A DNA stretch of 64,000 nt, taken from assembly GCF_039679125.1 (NCBI RefSeq), contig NZ_CP155551.1, positions 124,001 through 188,000 on the forward strand, written 5' to 3'. Below are positions 51,591 to 60,751 of the stretch, piece after piece; position 1 is the stretch's first letter; every line of letters begins with the position of its first letter. The translations under genes were made by a program, and so were the position numbers. The notes beneath the pieces were generated by a model. That model saw only the letters and a list, made by a program, of their open reading frames with translations. It did not search any database and was not told the DNA's origin. This DNA comes from Blastococcus sp. HT6-4. GTDB lineage: Bacteria; Actinomycetota; Actinomycetes; Mycobacteriales; Geodermatophilaceae.

Positions 51591-52958
51591 TCAGCGGCCG
51601 CGGACGCGGGCGTAGCGGTCGAGCGCGACCCGGCGCTCGTGCGCGTGGTCGACGACCGGCTCCGGGTAGCCGGCCGGGATGCCGCCGGGCGCCGTCCAGG
51701 GCTCGTGGACGTGCCGCGGGTCGAGGTCGCGCAGCTCCGGCACCCAGCGCTTCACGTACGTGCCGTCCGGGTCGAACTTCTTGCCCTGGGTGACCGGGTT
51801 GAAGACGCGGTAGTAGGGGGAGGCGTCGGTCCCGGTGCCGGCGACCCACTGCCAGCCGTGGTTGTTGCTGGCCAGGTCGCCGTCGACCAGGTGCCGCATG
51901 AACCACCGCGCGCCGAGCGTCCACTCCTCGTGCAGGTCCTTGACCAGGAACGAGGCGACGATCATCCGCACCCGGTTGTGCACGTACGCCTCGCCGGGCA
52001 GCTGGCGCATGCCGGCGTCCACGATCGGGAAGCCGGTGCGGCCGGTCTCCCAGGCGCGCACCAGCTCCTCGGCGTCCGGCCCGGAGTCGTAGCCCATCGC
52101 CCGCAGCTCGGGCCGGAGGTATTCGCCGGCCGACCCGGGGCGGTGCCAGAGGACGTCGGCGTAGAACTCCCGCCAGGCCAGCTCGTCGGTGTACCGGCGC
52201 ACCGACTCGGTCTGCTCGACGGCGGCGAGGTCGGCCAGCAGCGTTCGGGGGTGGATGCAGCCGTACTTGAGGTAGGCCGACAGCCGGCTCGTCCCGCCGC
52301 CCCCGGGCACGTCGCGCCCGTCCGCGTAGCCGAGCAGCCGCTCGTCGCGGAAGCGTTCCCAGGCGGCCAGGGCGGCGGCCTCCCCCGCGGGGGGCAGCAC
52401 GACGCCGTCGAGCTCCGGCGCCTCCGGTGGGTCGTCGGAGCGGACGCCGGTGCGCCACCGCGCGCCCCAGGGGGACGGCGCCGGGGCGCGCCAGCCGTGC
52501 TCCCGCCAAGCCCGCGCGAACGGAGAGTAGACGCGGAACGGCGTCCCGTCGGACTTGGTGACCCGGCCGGGCGTCACCGCGTACGGCGAGCCGGTGCGCA
52601 CGACCTGGACGTCGCCCAGCGCCCGCTCCACGGCCTCGTCCCGGCGCCGCCCGTACGGCCCGGCGTCGGCGCTGACGTGCACCGACGTCGCGCCGACCTC
52701 GCGCACCAGCGCCGGCAGCACCCGGGCCGGGTCGCCGGAGCGCAGCACCAGCGCGCCGTCCAGGTCGTGGTCCAGCGCGGTGAGGCAGTCGAGCAGGAAG
52801 CGCCGCCGGGGCTTCCCGGACGGTCCCCACAGCCGGTCGTCGAACACGAAGACCGGCAGGACGTCGCCGTCCGGGCCGGCCGCGTCGCGGGCCGCGAGCA
52901 GGGCGGGGTGGTCGCGCAGCCGCAGGTCCCGCCGGAACCAGAGCAGCGCGGTGGGCAC
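51591..52958 (-). CDS. phr: Deoxyribodipyrimidine photolyase (class I CPD type)
   Basis: A 455-residue light-driven DNA repair enzyme. The N-terminal antenna domain starts TALLWFRRDLRLRDHPAL; the FAD domain has SRLSAYLKYGCIHPRTLL, WREFYADVLWHRP, GRTGFPIVDAGMRQL, YVHNRVRMIVASFLVKDL and the DGDLASNNHGWQWVAGTGTDASPYYRVFNPV box with the conserved Asn and Trp of CPD photolyases. The frame is open further upstream; the GTG at 52958 gives the normal start. It is divergent from a base-excision glycosylase gene. Confidence 0.96.
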   Translation of the reverse strand: MPTALLWFRRDLRLRDHPALLAARDAAGPDGDVLPVFVFDDRLWGPSGKPRRRFLLDCLTALDHDLDGALVLRSGDPARVLPALVREVGATSVHVSADAGPYGRRRDEAVERALGDVQVVRTGSPYAVTPGRVTKSDGTPFRVYSPFARAWREHGWRAPAPSPWGARWRTGVRSDDPPEAPELDGVVLPPAGEAAALAAWERFRDERLLGYADGRDVPGGGGTSRLSAYLKYGCIHPRTLLADLAAVEQTESVRRYTDELAWREFYADVLWHRPGSAGEYLRPELRAMGYDSGPDAEELVRAWETGRTGFPIVDAGMRQLPGEAYVHNRVRMIVASFLVKDLHEEWTLGARWFMRHLVDGDLASNNHGWQWVAGTGTDASPYYRVFNPVTQGKKFDPDGTYVKRWVPELRDLDPRHVHEPWTAPGGIPAGYPEPVVDHAHERRVALDRYARVRGR

Positions 52959-53086
52959 CCGGCCGACCCTAGGAGGGATCCGGCGGAGCCGCTCCTCGCC
53001 TTCCGGATCGCCCGTGGTGTGCGGTTCGTGCACGAGGCACCGGTCGGGGGACGGCGGGACGTGCGGATCCGCGCGATCATGGTCGG

Positions 53087-53941
53087 GTGCCCGAGTTGCC
53101 CGAGGTGGAGGCGCTGGCGGCGTTCCTCCGGGAGAGCGCCGTCGGCCACGTGCTGGCGCGCGCCGACCTGGCCGCCGTCCAGGCGATCAAGACCTTCGAC
53201 CCGCCGCTGTCGGCGCTCACCGGCCTGGAGATCACCGGCGCGGGCCGGCACGGCAAGTTCCTCGACCTCGACGTCTCCGGGGTGCACCTCGTCGTCCACC
53301 TGGCGCGGGCGGGCTGGCTGCACTGGCGCACCGGGCTGCCCGCCGCCCCGCCCAAGCCGGGCAAGGGGCCGCTGGCGCTGCGCGTCCACCTCGACGACGG
53401 GAACGGCTTCGACCTCACCGAGCAGGGCACCCGCAAGGGGTTGGCCGTCCACGTCGTCCGTTCCCCGGCCGAGGTGCCGGGCATCGCGCGGCTCGGGCCG
53501 GACGCACTGGCCCTCGACCGGGAGACGTTCGCCCGGCTGATGGCCGGCCGCAGCGGGCAGCTCAAAGGGGCGCTCACCGACCAGACGCTGCTCGCCGGCA
53601 TCGGCAACGCCTACTCCGACGAGATCCTGCACGCCGCGCGCCTGTCGCCGTTCAAGTCGGCCGACAAGCTGAACGACGACGAACTGGTCCGTCTCTTCGA
53701 CGCGATGCGGTCGACCCTCACCGACGCGCTGGACCGCCAGGTCGGTCAGCAGGCGGCGACGATGAAGGGCGAGAAGCGGTCGGGGCTGCGGGTGCACGCC
53801 CGCACCGGCCTGCCGTGTCCGGTGTGTGGCGACACCGTCCGCGAGGTGAGCTTCGCCGGCACCTCGCTGCAGTACTGCCCCACCTGCCAGACCGGCGGCA
53901 AGCCGCTGGCCGACCGACGGATGTCCAAGCTCCTGCGCTGA
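53087..53941 (+). CDS. Fpg/Nei-family DNA glycosylase
   Basis: A 284-residue base-excision enzyme. It starts PELPEVEAL, where P2 and E3 form the active site after Met removal; the helix-two-turns-helix is in LTDQTLLAGIGNAYSDEILHAARLSP (about 163-188), and the zinc finger is CPVCG ... YCPTCQTGG with a final KPLADRRMSKLLR. It could be Fpg (MutM) or Nei; the divergence of the zinc-finger loop from classical Fpg leaves this open. GTG start close to the family N terminus. Confidence 0.93.
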   Translation: MPELPEVEALAAFLRESAVGHVLARADLAAVQAIKTFDPPLSALTGLEITGAGRHGKFLDLDVSGVHLVVHLARAGWLHWRTGLPAAPPKPGKGPLALRVHLDDGNGFDLTEQGTRKGLAVHVVRSPAEVPGIARLGPDALALDRETFARLMAGRSGQLKGALTDQTLLAGIGNAYSDEILHAARLSPFKSADKLNDDELVRLFDAMRSTLTDALDRQVGQQAATMKGEKRSGLRVHARTGLPCPVCGDTVREVSFAGTSLQYCPTCQTGGKPLADRRMSKLLR

Positions 53942-53951
53942 GCGCCGCGGG

Positions 53952-54010
53952 GATCAGGTGACCTGATCATGGCGCGTCCTCCCTCGTGGTCGGCGGTGAG
54001 GGAGGACGCC
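53952..54010 (+). repeat. 59-bp intergenic repeat, copy 1
   Basis: Palindrome GATCAGGTGACCTGATC (53952-53968), a 5-base link, then stem GCGTCCTCCCTC (53974-53985) and its complement at 53998-54009. Copy 2 at 55331-55389 is the same 59-base unit in reverse orientation, with all paired parts conserved and only linkers and loop changed. A third GTGAGGGAGGAC follows at 54016-54027. It may also act as terminator for the convergent genes. Confidence 0.9.
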
Positions 54011-54057
54011 GCGGGGTGAGGGAGGACGACCGCCACCACCCGCGACGACCCGCGAGT

Positions 54058-55260
54058 TCAGCCCGGCAGCAGGGACAGCAACCGGGTCACCGTCCGCGCG
54101 AGCACCGAGGAGCCGACCCCGGCGCCCTCGTGCGGCTCGGCCGTGGAGCCCACCGCCGTCCACCAGTCGTGCACCGCCGGCGGGTCGAGGACGTCGATGC
54201 GTTCCCCCGGCTGCGGGACGACGACGTGTGCGCCGGTCCGCTCGGCGGCGGTCAGCAGGCGCTGCACGGGCTCGGCCCAGCGGTGGAAGGCCAGGTTGAA
54301 CGTGGCCCAGTGGATCGGCAGCAGCACCCGCCCGCCGAGGTCGCCGTGCGCGCGCATCGCCTCCTCGGGGTCCATGTGGATGGCGTGCCAGGCGTCGTTG
54401 TACGCCCCGATCGGCAGCAGCGTCAGGTCGAACGGGCCGAACCGCGCGCCGATCCCCGCGAACGCCGGTGTGTACCCGGTGTCGCCCCCGAAGAAGACCC
54501 GGTGCCGGGGCCCGGTGATCGCCCAGGACGCCCACAGGGTGGTGTCGCGGTGGAAGTAGCGGCCGGAGAAGTGCCGTGCCTCGGTGCAGGTGAGGGCCAG
54601 CCCGCCGACCGTGTGGGTCTCCTCCCAGTCCAGCTCGACGATGCGCGCCTCCGGCACGCGCCACTTGCGCAGGTGCTCGCCGATGCCCAGGGGGACGACG
54701 AAGGGCGCCGTCTGCGTGGCGAGCAGCGTCCGGACGGTGGGCAGGTCGAGGTGGTCGTAGTGGTCGTGGGAGATGAGGACGGCGTCGACCGGGGGGAGGT
54801 CCTCGAGGGCCATCGGGGGCTCGTGCAGGCGGGTCGGGCCGAACACCGGCGACGGCGAGACCCGGTGGCCCCACACGGGATCGACCAGGACGCGCTGACC
54901 GTCGACCTCGAGCAGCGCACTGGCGTGCCCGAACCAGGTGACCGCGAGGTCGGCGGCGTCGTCCGGCAGCTCGGCCTGCGCCAGCGGGATGGGTCCGCCC
55001 GGCAGCCCGACGTGCCGCTCCTCGTGCCACTGCCGCAGCAGCCCGTCGCGGGTGTTCGCGGGGGACAGCGCCGGCGTCGGCATCCGGTTGTGGAACTTGC
55101 CCTCGGAGAACTGCGGCGAGCCGGCCACGATGGGACGGAGCCGGCGGCGGTGGGCGCCCAGGGCGGTCGGCAGACCCCACGCGGCCGCGGTCAGCCAGCC
55201 GACGGGACCGGCGAGAGCGGCGGCGGTCAGGGCGGCGCGACGAGCGAGGGGGGACGGCAC
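54058..55260 (-). CDS. Metallo-beta-lactamase-fold hydrolase (NAPE-PLD/UlaG-like)
   Basis: A 400-residue enzyme. After a hydrophobic N terminus (about 10-35, possible anchor or signal), the fold shows LAVTWFGHASALLEVDGQRVLVDPVW, the metal motif SHDHYDHLD (about 163-171), ARHFSGR, FGGDTGYTP and PIGAYNDAWHAIHMDPEEA, LPIHWATFNLAFHRW, as in N-acylphosphatidylethanolamine phospholipase D-like proteins. It probably hydrolyses a phosphodiester or lipid at the membrane. The gene is enclosed by two inverted copies of a 59-bp repeat. Confidence 0.9.
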   Translation of the reverse strand: MPSPLARRAALTAAALAGPVGWLTAAAWGLPTALGAHRRRLRPIVAGSPQFSEGKFHNRMPTPALSPANTRDGLLRQWHEERHVGLPGGPIPLAQAELPDDAADLAVTWFGHASALLEVDGQRVLVDPVWGHRVSPSPVFGPTRLHEPPMALEDLPPVDAVLISHDHYDHLDLPTVRTLLATQTAPFVVPLGIGEHLRKWRVPEARIVELDWEETHTVGGLALTCTEARHFSGRYFHRDTTLWASWAITGPRHRVFFGGDTGYTPAFAGIGARFGPFDLTLLPIGAYNDAWHAIHMDPEEAMRAHGDLGGRVLLPIHWATFNLAFHRWAEPVQRLLTAAERTGAHVVVPQPGERIDVLDPPAVHDWWTAVGSTAEPHEGAGVGSSVLARTVTRLLSLLPG

Positions 55261-55330
55261 GGTCCCAGCATCCCAGCCCGAGATGGATGGCGGCTGTGAA
55301 GCGAGCGACGTCTGTCCGACCTCAGCGTGG

Positions 55331-55389
55331 AGCGTCCTCCCTCACGGTGGGCGCTGAGGGAGGACGCTGCACGATCAGGTCACCTGATC
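55331..55389 (-). repeat. 59-bp intergenic repeat, copy 2 (inverted)
   Basis: Stem AGCGTCCTCCCTCA (55331-55344) with its complement at 55355-55368, then the palindrome GATCAGGTCACCTGATC (55373-55389). Reverse-complemented, it lines up base for base with copy 1 without gaps. A partial extra copy of the palindrome (CACCTGATCATC) follows. Confidence 0.9.
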
Positions 55390-55409
55390 ATCACCTGATC
55401 ATCGCCGGG

Positions 55410-57866
55410 TCAGCCGGCGATGGCGGCCACCGGTGGGGTCCGCGCCGCCCGGCGGGCCGGCAGCACGGAGGCGAGCAGCCCGGCCACCGTCGCGACCAGC
55501 ACGATCGCGCCGACCTGCAGCCACGGCACGCTGATCACCACCTCGCCCATCTCGCCCAGCGCCGAGGCGGCCCCGACCAGCCCGTAGGCGCCGCCGACCA
55601 GCACGCCCAGCACCGCGGCCACGCCGGCGACGAGCACCGCCTCCCATGCCAGCAGCGCGCGCAGCTGGCCGCGGGTCAGGCCCAGCGCACGCAGCAGGCC
55701 GCTCTCCTGCCGCCGTTCGACCACCGACAGCGCCAGGGTGTTGCCGACGCCGATGAGCGCGATGAGCACCGCCACGCCGAGCAGCCCGGTGACCACCAGC
55801 AGCAGGACGTCGACCACCTCGTCGATCGCGGCCCGCTCGCTGGCCAGCCCGGTGACGAACGAGGCGGGCAGCGCGTTGCCGGCCAGGTCGGTGATCTCGT
55901 CGATCGCCGCCGTCTGGTCGGCGGTGTCGGCCAGCCGCACCCACATGGTGTCCACCGGCGCTCCGGGCACCAGCGCCTCCAGGTCGGTGGCCGCCAGCAG
56001 CGGGTAGTCGGTCTCGCCGGCCACCACGGTCAGCGTGCGGGACCGGTCGCCGGCGGTCAGGGTCACCGGGTCGCCGGCCTGGACCCCCCAGTACTCGGCG
56101 CTCCAGCCGTCGAGCATCACCTGCCCCGGCTCGGGCAGCGTCGTGTCGGCCGTCGAGCGCAGCACGGGCAGCGCCTCCGCCGCGTCGACGCCGCCGGCCA
56201 GGGTGGGGGTGTCGCCCGGCCCGGTGAGCTCGGCCCCGGTCAGCGCGGTGGTGGCGACGACGCCGTCCACCGATGCCAGCTGCCCCTGCAGGGAGCTGGT
56301 CAGCTCGTCGCCCGAGCCGCTGACGACCACGTCGGTCGGGTAGGCCGCGGCGAGGCCGGCCTGGGCGGTCGCCCGGGTCGAGCTCGCGCCCACCACCATC
56401 GCGGTGGTCAGGGTGACACCGATGAGCAGCGCGGTGGCGGTGGCCGCCGTCCGGCGGGGGTTGCGGGTGGCGTTCCCGGTGGCCAGCCGCGCCGGGAGCC
56501 CGCCGAACCGGCCGAGGAGCCGGCCCGCAGCGGCCACGATCGGTGGCACGGCCCGCTGCGCGAGCAGCAGCAGGCCCAGCGCGCTGAGCACCCCGCCGGC
56601 CAGCGAGACGAGGATCTGCGCGGTCACCACGCCCAGGGCCATGAGCCCGACGCCGGGGACGGCGAGCAGCAACCCGGCGACCAGCCGGGCGACGCCCCCG
56701 CGGGAGCGCAGCGGCGCCGGGTCGGTGGGCCGCAGCGCGGCGAGCGGGGCTACCCGGGTGGCGGCGCGGGCCGGGGCCAGCGCGGCGATCAGCGTGGTCG
56801 CCGTGCCGACGGCGAGGCCGACCAGCACGGCGTACAGCGGCACCGACACCCCGGAGAGCGGGACGGGGGAGTCGATCCCCGACACCACCGCGGAGACGGC
56901 GGCGGAGAGCCCGATGCCGGCGAGCACGCCGACCACGGAGGCGGCCAGCCCGGTGAGCAGGGCCTCGCCGAGCACGCTGCGGCGCACCTGCCGGGCGGTG
57001 GCGCCGACGCAGCGCAGCAGCGCCAGGTCGCGGGTGCGCTGGGCCAGCAGGACGGCGAACGTGTTGGCGATGACCAGCCCGGCGACGACGACGGCGATGG
57101 TGGCGAACACCAGCAGCGCGGTGGTCAGCCAGGTGGCGTCGCCGGTCATGGCCGCCACGGACTCCTCGGCCTGCTCCGTGCCGGTGCGGACCGTGACGTC
57201 GGCGTCGGACAGGGCCGCGCGCACCTCGCCGGCCAGCACCTCGGCGTCGGCGGTCCCGGCGATCCGCAGCTCGGTCGGCTCGATCGCGCCCCAGGCGCGG
57301 GCCTGGTCGGCGACGACGTAGGCCTTGCCGTAGATCCCGGCGGTGGGGTCCCCGCCCAGGTCGACCACGCCGGTCACGGTGGTGTCCGTGGTGATCTCGG
57401 TGCCCTCGGCGTCGAAGCTGGTGACGGGGACGACGTCGCCGACCGCGGCACCGACGCGCTCGCTGACCGCGATCTCGCCCGGCCGTACGGGCAGTGCGCC
57501 GTCGGCGAGCTGCTGCCAGCGCAGCTGCGGGTCGGCGGCCACCGACTCCACCAGCAGGTACTGGGCGCCGGTGCGCCCGGGGGTGACTGCCTGCACGGAG
57601 GTCTGCCAGGTCGGGTCGACGGCCTGCACGCCGCCCAGCCCGGTGAGGGTGTCCACGTGCCCGGCCAGCCCGGTACCGCTGCCGGAGGTGACGACCACGG
57701 CGGTGTCCACGTACTGGGCGCCGGCCGCCTTCAGCACGGTGGCGCGGGTGGTCTCGTTGAGCACCAGGGTGGCGACCACGAAGCCCACGGCGATGACGAT
57801 CGCGAGGGTGGAGGCGATCAGGCGGGGCAGGTGCGCCCGGATGCTCGCCAGCGTCACTGCGCGCAC
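55410..57866 (-). CDS. ABC exporter permease with two FtsX domains (MacB/LolC-like)
   Basis: An 818-residue membrane protein of the long actinobacterial type. One membrane segment at about 12-32, a periplasmic MacB_PCD domain, an FtsX domain of three segments (about 230-350), another segment pair near 395-440, a second periplasmic domain, and the final FtsX domain (about 690-805). The AARTPPVAAIAG end is typical. Such permeases move lipids, peptides or antibiotics with MacB/LolD-type ATPases. Its ATPase gene lies 3 bases upstream; a two-component system precedes both. Confidence 0.92.
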   Translation of the reverse strand: MRAVTLASIRAHLPRLIASTLAIVIAVGFVVATLVLNETTRATVLKAAGAQYVDTAVVVTSGSGTGLAGHVDTLTGLGGVQAVDPTWQTSVQAVTPGRTGAQYLLVESVAADPQLRWQQLADGALPVRPGEIAVSERVGAAVGDVVPVTSFDAEGTEITTDTTVTGVVDLGGDPTAGIYGKAYVVADQARAWGAIEPTELRIAGTADAEVLAGEVRAALSDADVTVRTGTEQAEESVAAMTGDATWLTTALLVFATIAVVVAGLVIANTFAVLLAQRTRDLALLRCVGATARQVRRSVLGEALLTGLAASVVGVLAGIGLSAAVSAVVSGIDSPVPLSGVSVPLYAVLVGLAVGTATTLIAALAPARAATRVAPLAALRPTDPAPLRSRGGVARLVAGLLLAVPGVGLMALGVVTAQILVSLAGGVLSALGLLLLAQRAVPPIVAAAGRLLGRFGGLPARLATGNATRNPRRTAATATALLIGVTLTTAMVVGASSTRATAQAGLAAAYPTDVVVSGSGDELTSSLQGQLASVDGVVATTALTGAELTGPGDTPTLAGGVDAAEALPVLRSTADTTLPEPGQVMLDGWSAEYWGVQAGDPVTLTAGDRSRTLTVVAGETDYPLLAATDLEALVPGAPVDTMWVRLADTADQTAAIDEITDLAGNALPASFVTGLASERAAIDEVVDVLLLVVTGLLGVAVLIALIGVGNTLALSVVERRQESGLLRALGLTRGQLRALLAWEAVLVAGVAAVLGVLVGGAYGLVGAASALGEMGEVVISVPWLQVGAIVLVATVAGLLASVLPARRAARTPPVAAIAG

Positions 57867-57869
57867 GGT

Positions 57870-58643
57870 TCAGGCCCCCAGGCCGCGGAGCGCGTCGAGC
57901 ACGGAGGCCACGGTCGGGTCGGTGAGCTCGCCGGCGAGCCGTCCGTCGGCCAGCAGCACCACGCGGTCGGCGTAGGCGGCGGCCGAGGCATCGTGGGTGA
58001 CCATGACGACGGTCTGGCCGGTCTCCTTCACGCTGGAGCGCAGCAGGCCGAGCACCTCGGCGCCGCTGCGGGAGTCGAGGTTGCCGGTGGGCTCGTCGGC
58101 GAAGACGACGTCGGGGCGCGCGAGCAGGGCGCGGGCGATGGCCACCCGCTGCTGCTGGCCGCCGGAGAGCTCGTGCGGGCGGTGGCCCAGCCGCTCGCGC
58201 AGCCCCAGCCGTGCGACGACGTCGTCGAACCAGACGGGGTCGGGGCGCTGCCCGGCCAGCTGCATCGGCAGCACGATGTTCTCTCGCGCGGGCAGCACCG
58301 GCAGCAGGTTGAACGCCTGGAAGACGAACCCGATCCGCTGCCGGCGCAGCGTGGTGAGCTGGTCGTCCCGGAGGCGGGTCAGCTCGGTGTCGCCCAGCCA
58401 CACCTGCCCGGCCGTGGCGGTGTCGAGCCCCGCCAGGCAGTGCATCAGCGTGGACTTCCCGCTGCCCGAGGGGCCCATGATCGCGGTGAACTCGCCGCGG
58501 GCGAAGGTGACGTCGACGCCGGCGAGCGCGTGCACGGCGGTCTCGCCGCTCCCGTAGGTCTTGCGCAGGCCGGTGGCGCGGACGGCGGCTGCGGCGAAGG
58601 ACGCCGGTGGCTCACCGGGGACGGTCATGACGGGGACGGACAC
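57870..58643 (-). CDS. ABC exporter ATPase (MacB/LolD-like)
   Basis: A 257-residue ATPase. Walker A GPSGSGKST at 57-65, signature LSGGQQQRVAIARALL, Walker B VVFADEPTGNLDSRSG, and the switch histidine in VVMVTHDASAAAYADR. This wording is the LolD/MacB class that works with FtsX-type permeases. The GTG start follows GGAGG. The response regulator gene ends 150 bases upstream; the gap holds a GGGCCCC/GGGGCCC hairpin (58765-58791) near the regulator stop. Confidence 0.96.
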   Translation of the reverse strand: MSVPVMTVPGEPPASFAAAAVRATGLRKTYGSGETAVHALAGVDVTFARGEFTAIMGPSGSGKSTLMHCLAGLDTATAGQVWLGDTELTRLRDDQLTTLRRQRIGFVFQAFNLLPVLPARENIVLPMQLAGQRPDPVWFDDVVARLGLRERLGHRPHELSGGQQQRVAIARALLARPDVVFADEPTGNLDSRSGAEVLGLLRSSVKETGQTVVMVTHDASAAAYADRVVLLADGRLAGELTDPTVASVLDALRGLGA

Positions 58644-58793
58644 TGGATGCCTCCGAGGTCGGGTACGACGACGCTGATCACGTTCTCGCCGCGAGGCGTC
58701 GTCCCGCGTCGGAGCGCAGGACGATCTCCGGTGTCATCCCCAGGGAGGACGTGCGGTGCCGGAAGGGCCCCGTGTGGGGGACCCGGGGCCCCC

Positions 58794-59492
58794 CTACGCG
58801 TTGCGGAGCAGGTCCGCCGGGGCGACCAGCCCGGTGCGGTAGGCCAGGACGACGGCCTGGACCCGGTCGCGGGAGCCGGTCTTGGCCAGCACTCGCCCGA
58901 CGTGCGTCTTGACGGTCGCCTCGCTCACGAAGAAGTGCGCGGCGATCTCGCCGTTGGTCGCGCCGTAGGCCATCTGCTCCAGCACCTCGCGCTCGCGCTG
59001 GGTGAGCGCGGCCAGGCCCGGATCCGCCTCACCGGCCGGCACGACCGGCCCCCCGCCACGCAGCATCGGGGCGACGTGCTGCAGCAGCCGGCGGGTGGAG
59101 CTGGCCGCGATGACCGAGTCGCCGGCGTGCACGGTGCGGATGGCGTCCAGCATGTCCTCGGGGGCGGCGTCCTTGAGCAGGAAACCGCTGGCGCCCGCCC
59201 CGATGGCGGCCATCACGTACTCGTCGAGGTCGAAGGTGGTCAGGACGAGCACCCGCGGTGGCTCGGGCAGCTCGGTCACCTGCCGGGTGGCCTCGATGCC
59301 ATCGGTACCGGGCATGCGGATGTCCATGAGGACGACGTCGGCGGGTGTGCGCGCCAGCAGCTCCACCGCCGCCGCGCCGTCGCCGACCTCGCCCACGACC
59401 GTGAGGTCGGGCTGCGAGTCGATCACCATGCGGAAGCCCGCCCGCACCATCTGCTGGTCGTCCACGAGGACGACCCGGATCCGCTCGCTCAT
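58794..59492 (-). CDS. NarL/FixJ-type response regulator
   Basis: A 232-residue response regulator with D11/D12 and phosphoryl acceptor D57 (VVLMDIRMP), lysine in FLLKDAAP, and a LuxR helix-turn-helix at about 160-220 (LTQREREVLEQMAYGATNGEIAAHFFVSEATVKTHVGRVL). It overlaps the kinase stop by four bases and precedes the MacB-like exporter genes on the same strand, which are the likely target. Confidence 0.95.
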   Translation of the reverse strand: MSERIRVVLVDDQQMVRAGFRMVIDSQPDLTVVGEVGDGAAAVELLARTPADVVLMDIRMPGTDGIEATRQVTELPEPPRVLVLTTFDLDEYVMAAIGAGASGFLLKDAAPEDMLDAIRTVHAGDSVIAASSTRRLLQHVAPMLRGGGPVVPAGEADPGLAALTQREREVLEQMAYGATNGEIAAHFFVSEATVKTHVGRVLAKTGSRDRVQAVVLAYRTGLVAPADLLRNA

Positions 59493-60676
59493 CGGACCGA
59501 ACGGTAGGGCAGCGCCGCGTGCACGCCGAACCCGCCACCGTGCCGCGGACCGGCGTCGAGCCGGCCGCCGTGCAGCTGCGCCCGCTCGCGCATCCCGCGC
59601 AGGCCCTGGCCCTTGCCGTCGGAGCCGGTCACCGCTGCCGAGGCGCCGCGGCCGTCGTCGAGCACGGACAGCTCCAGCGCGTCGGGCCGCCACTGCAGGC
59701 GCACCCACGCCCGCCCGGCGGGGCCGGCGTGCTTGAGCACGTTGGTGAGCGACTCCTGCACGATCCGGTAGGCGGCCAGCTGGGGGCCGGCCGGCAGCGG
59801 CCGGGGCGTCCCCTCCACGATGAGGTCGACGTCCAAGCCGCTGGCCCGCACGTCCTCGACGAGGGCGGGGATCGCGTCGACGTCCGGCTGCGGTGCGTAC
59901 TCCTCGCCGCCGCCGTCGCGGAGCACGCCGAGCAGGGCGCGCATGTCGGTCAGCGCCTGCCGGCCGGTCGCCGCGATCGCCTCCAGCGCGTCGGTGGCCG
60001 CCTGCGGGTCGGCCTTCCCGGCGTAGCGGCCGCCGTCGGCCTGCGCGATGACGACCGACAGCGAATGGGCGACGACGTCGTGCATCTCGCGGGCGATGCG
60101 GGCGCGCTCGGCGGTCGCGGCCAGCCGCATCTCCTGGTCGCGCTCGAGCTCCAGCAGCTGCGCGCGCTCCTCGAGTGCGGCGAACCGCTGGAGCCGTGCC
60201 CGCCGGAGGTCGCCCAGCGCCCATGCGGCGACCACCGAGACGCCGATCGCGCCCGCGGTGAGGATCGTGCTGTAGGCGAGGGTCTCTCCGAAGTACCGCA
60301 CGGCGGCGAGGACCGCGCCGGCCAGGCCGATGCCCAGCCCGGCCTGGCTCGCCCAGCGCGGGGCGTAGCCGGCCAGCGAGTAGACCATCACCAGGGCCGC
60401 GTAGTTGGCGGCGAGGAACTGGTCGACGACGACCAGTTCGAGCAGGCCGGCCGCGACGACGGCCGCCGCGGCGTGGACCGGCGCCCGGCGCCGCCACGCC
60501 AACGGCGCCACGAGCAGCACGCCGACGACGAACGCCGCCGCCTCGCCCGGCCAGTAGGCGCCGGCGGGCAGGACGACGGTGACCAGGCCGATGAGCGCGG
60601 CCAGCCCGGCGTCGACGACGAACGGTCGGTCCCGCAGCCAGGGGACCAGGCCCTCGGCGTCGGCAGACCTCTCCAT
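59489..60676 (-). CDS. Sensor histidine kinase (HisKA_3 type)
   Basis: A 395-residue kinase with several membrane segments in residues 20-155, no outside sensor domain, then a coiled linker, H199 in RIAREMHDVVAHSLSV, and the HATPase G box GKGQGLRGMRERA near 350. It pairs with the regulator right after it. Like the other kinase in the window (7266-8402) it belongs to the intramembrane-sensing type linked with exporters. Confidence 0.94.
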   Translation of the reverse strand: MERSADAEGLVPWLRDRPFVVDAGLAALIGLVTVVLPAGAYWPGEAAAFVVGVLLVAPLAWRRRAPVHAAAAVVAAGLLELVVVDQFLAANYAALVMVYSLAGYAPRWASQAGLGIGLAGAVLAAVRYFGETLAYSTILTAGAIGVSVVAAWALGDLRRARLQRFAALEERAQLLELERDQEMRLAATAERARIAREMHDVVAHSLSVVIAQADGGRYAGKADPQAATDALEAIAATGRQALTDMRALLGVLRDGGGEEYAPQPDVDAIPALVEDVRASGLDVDLIVEGTPRPLPAGPQLAAYRIVQESLTNVLKHAGPAGRAWVRLQWRPDALELSVLDDGRGASAAVTGSDGKGQGLRGMRERAQLHGGRLDAGPRHGGGFGVHAALPYRSVR

Positions 60677-60751
60677 GGCAGCGAGCCTAGGGAGCGCGGC
60701 GGCCGGTCTCGTCGCCCCTCGGGATGATCCGGTGGTCCTCCCCCGGGAGGA

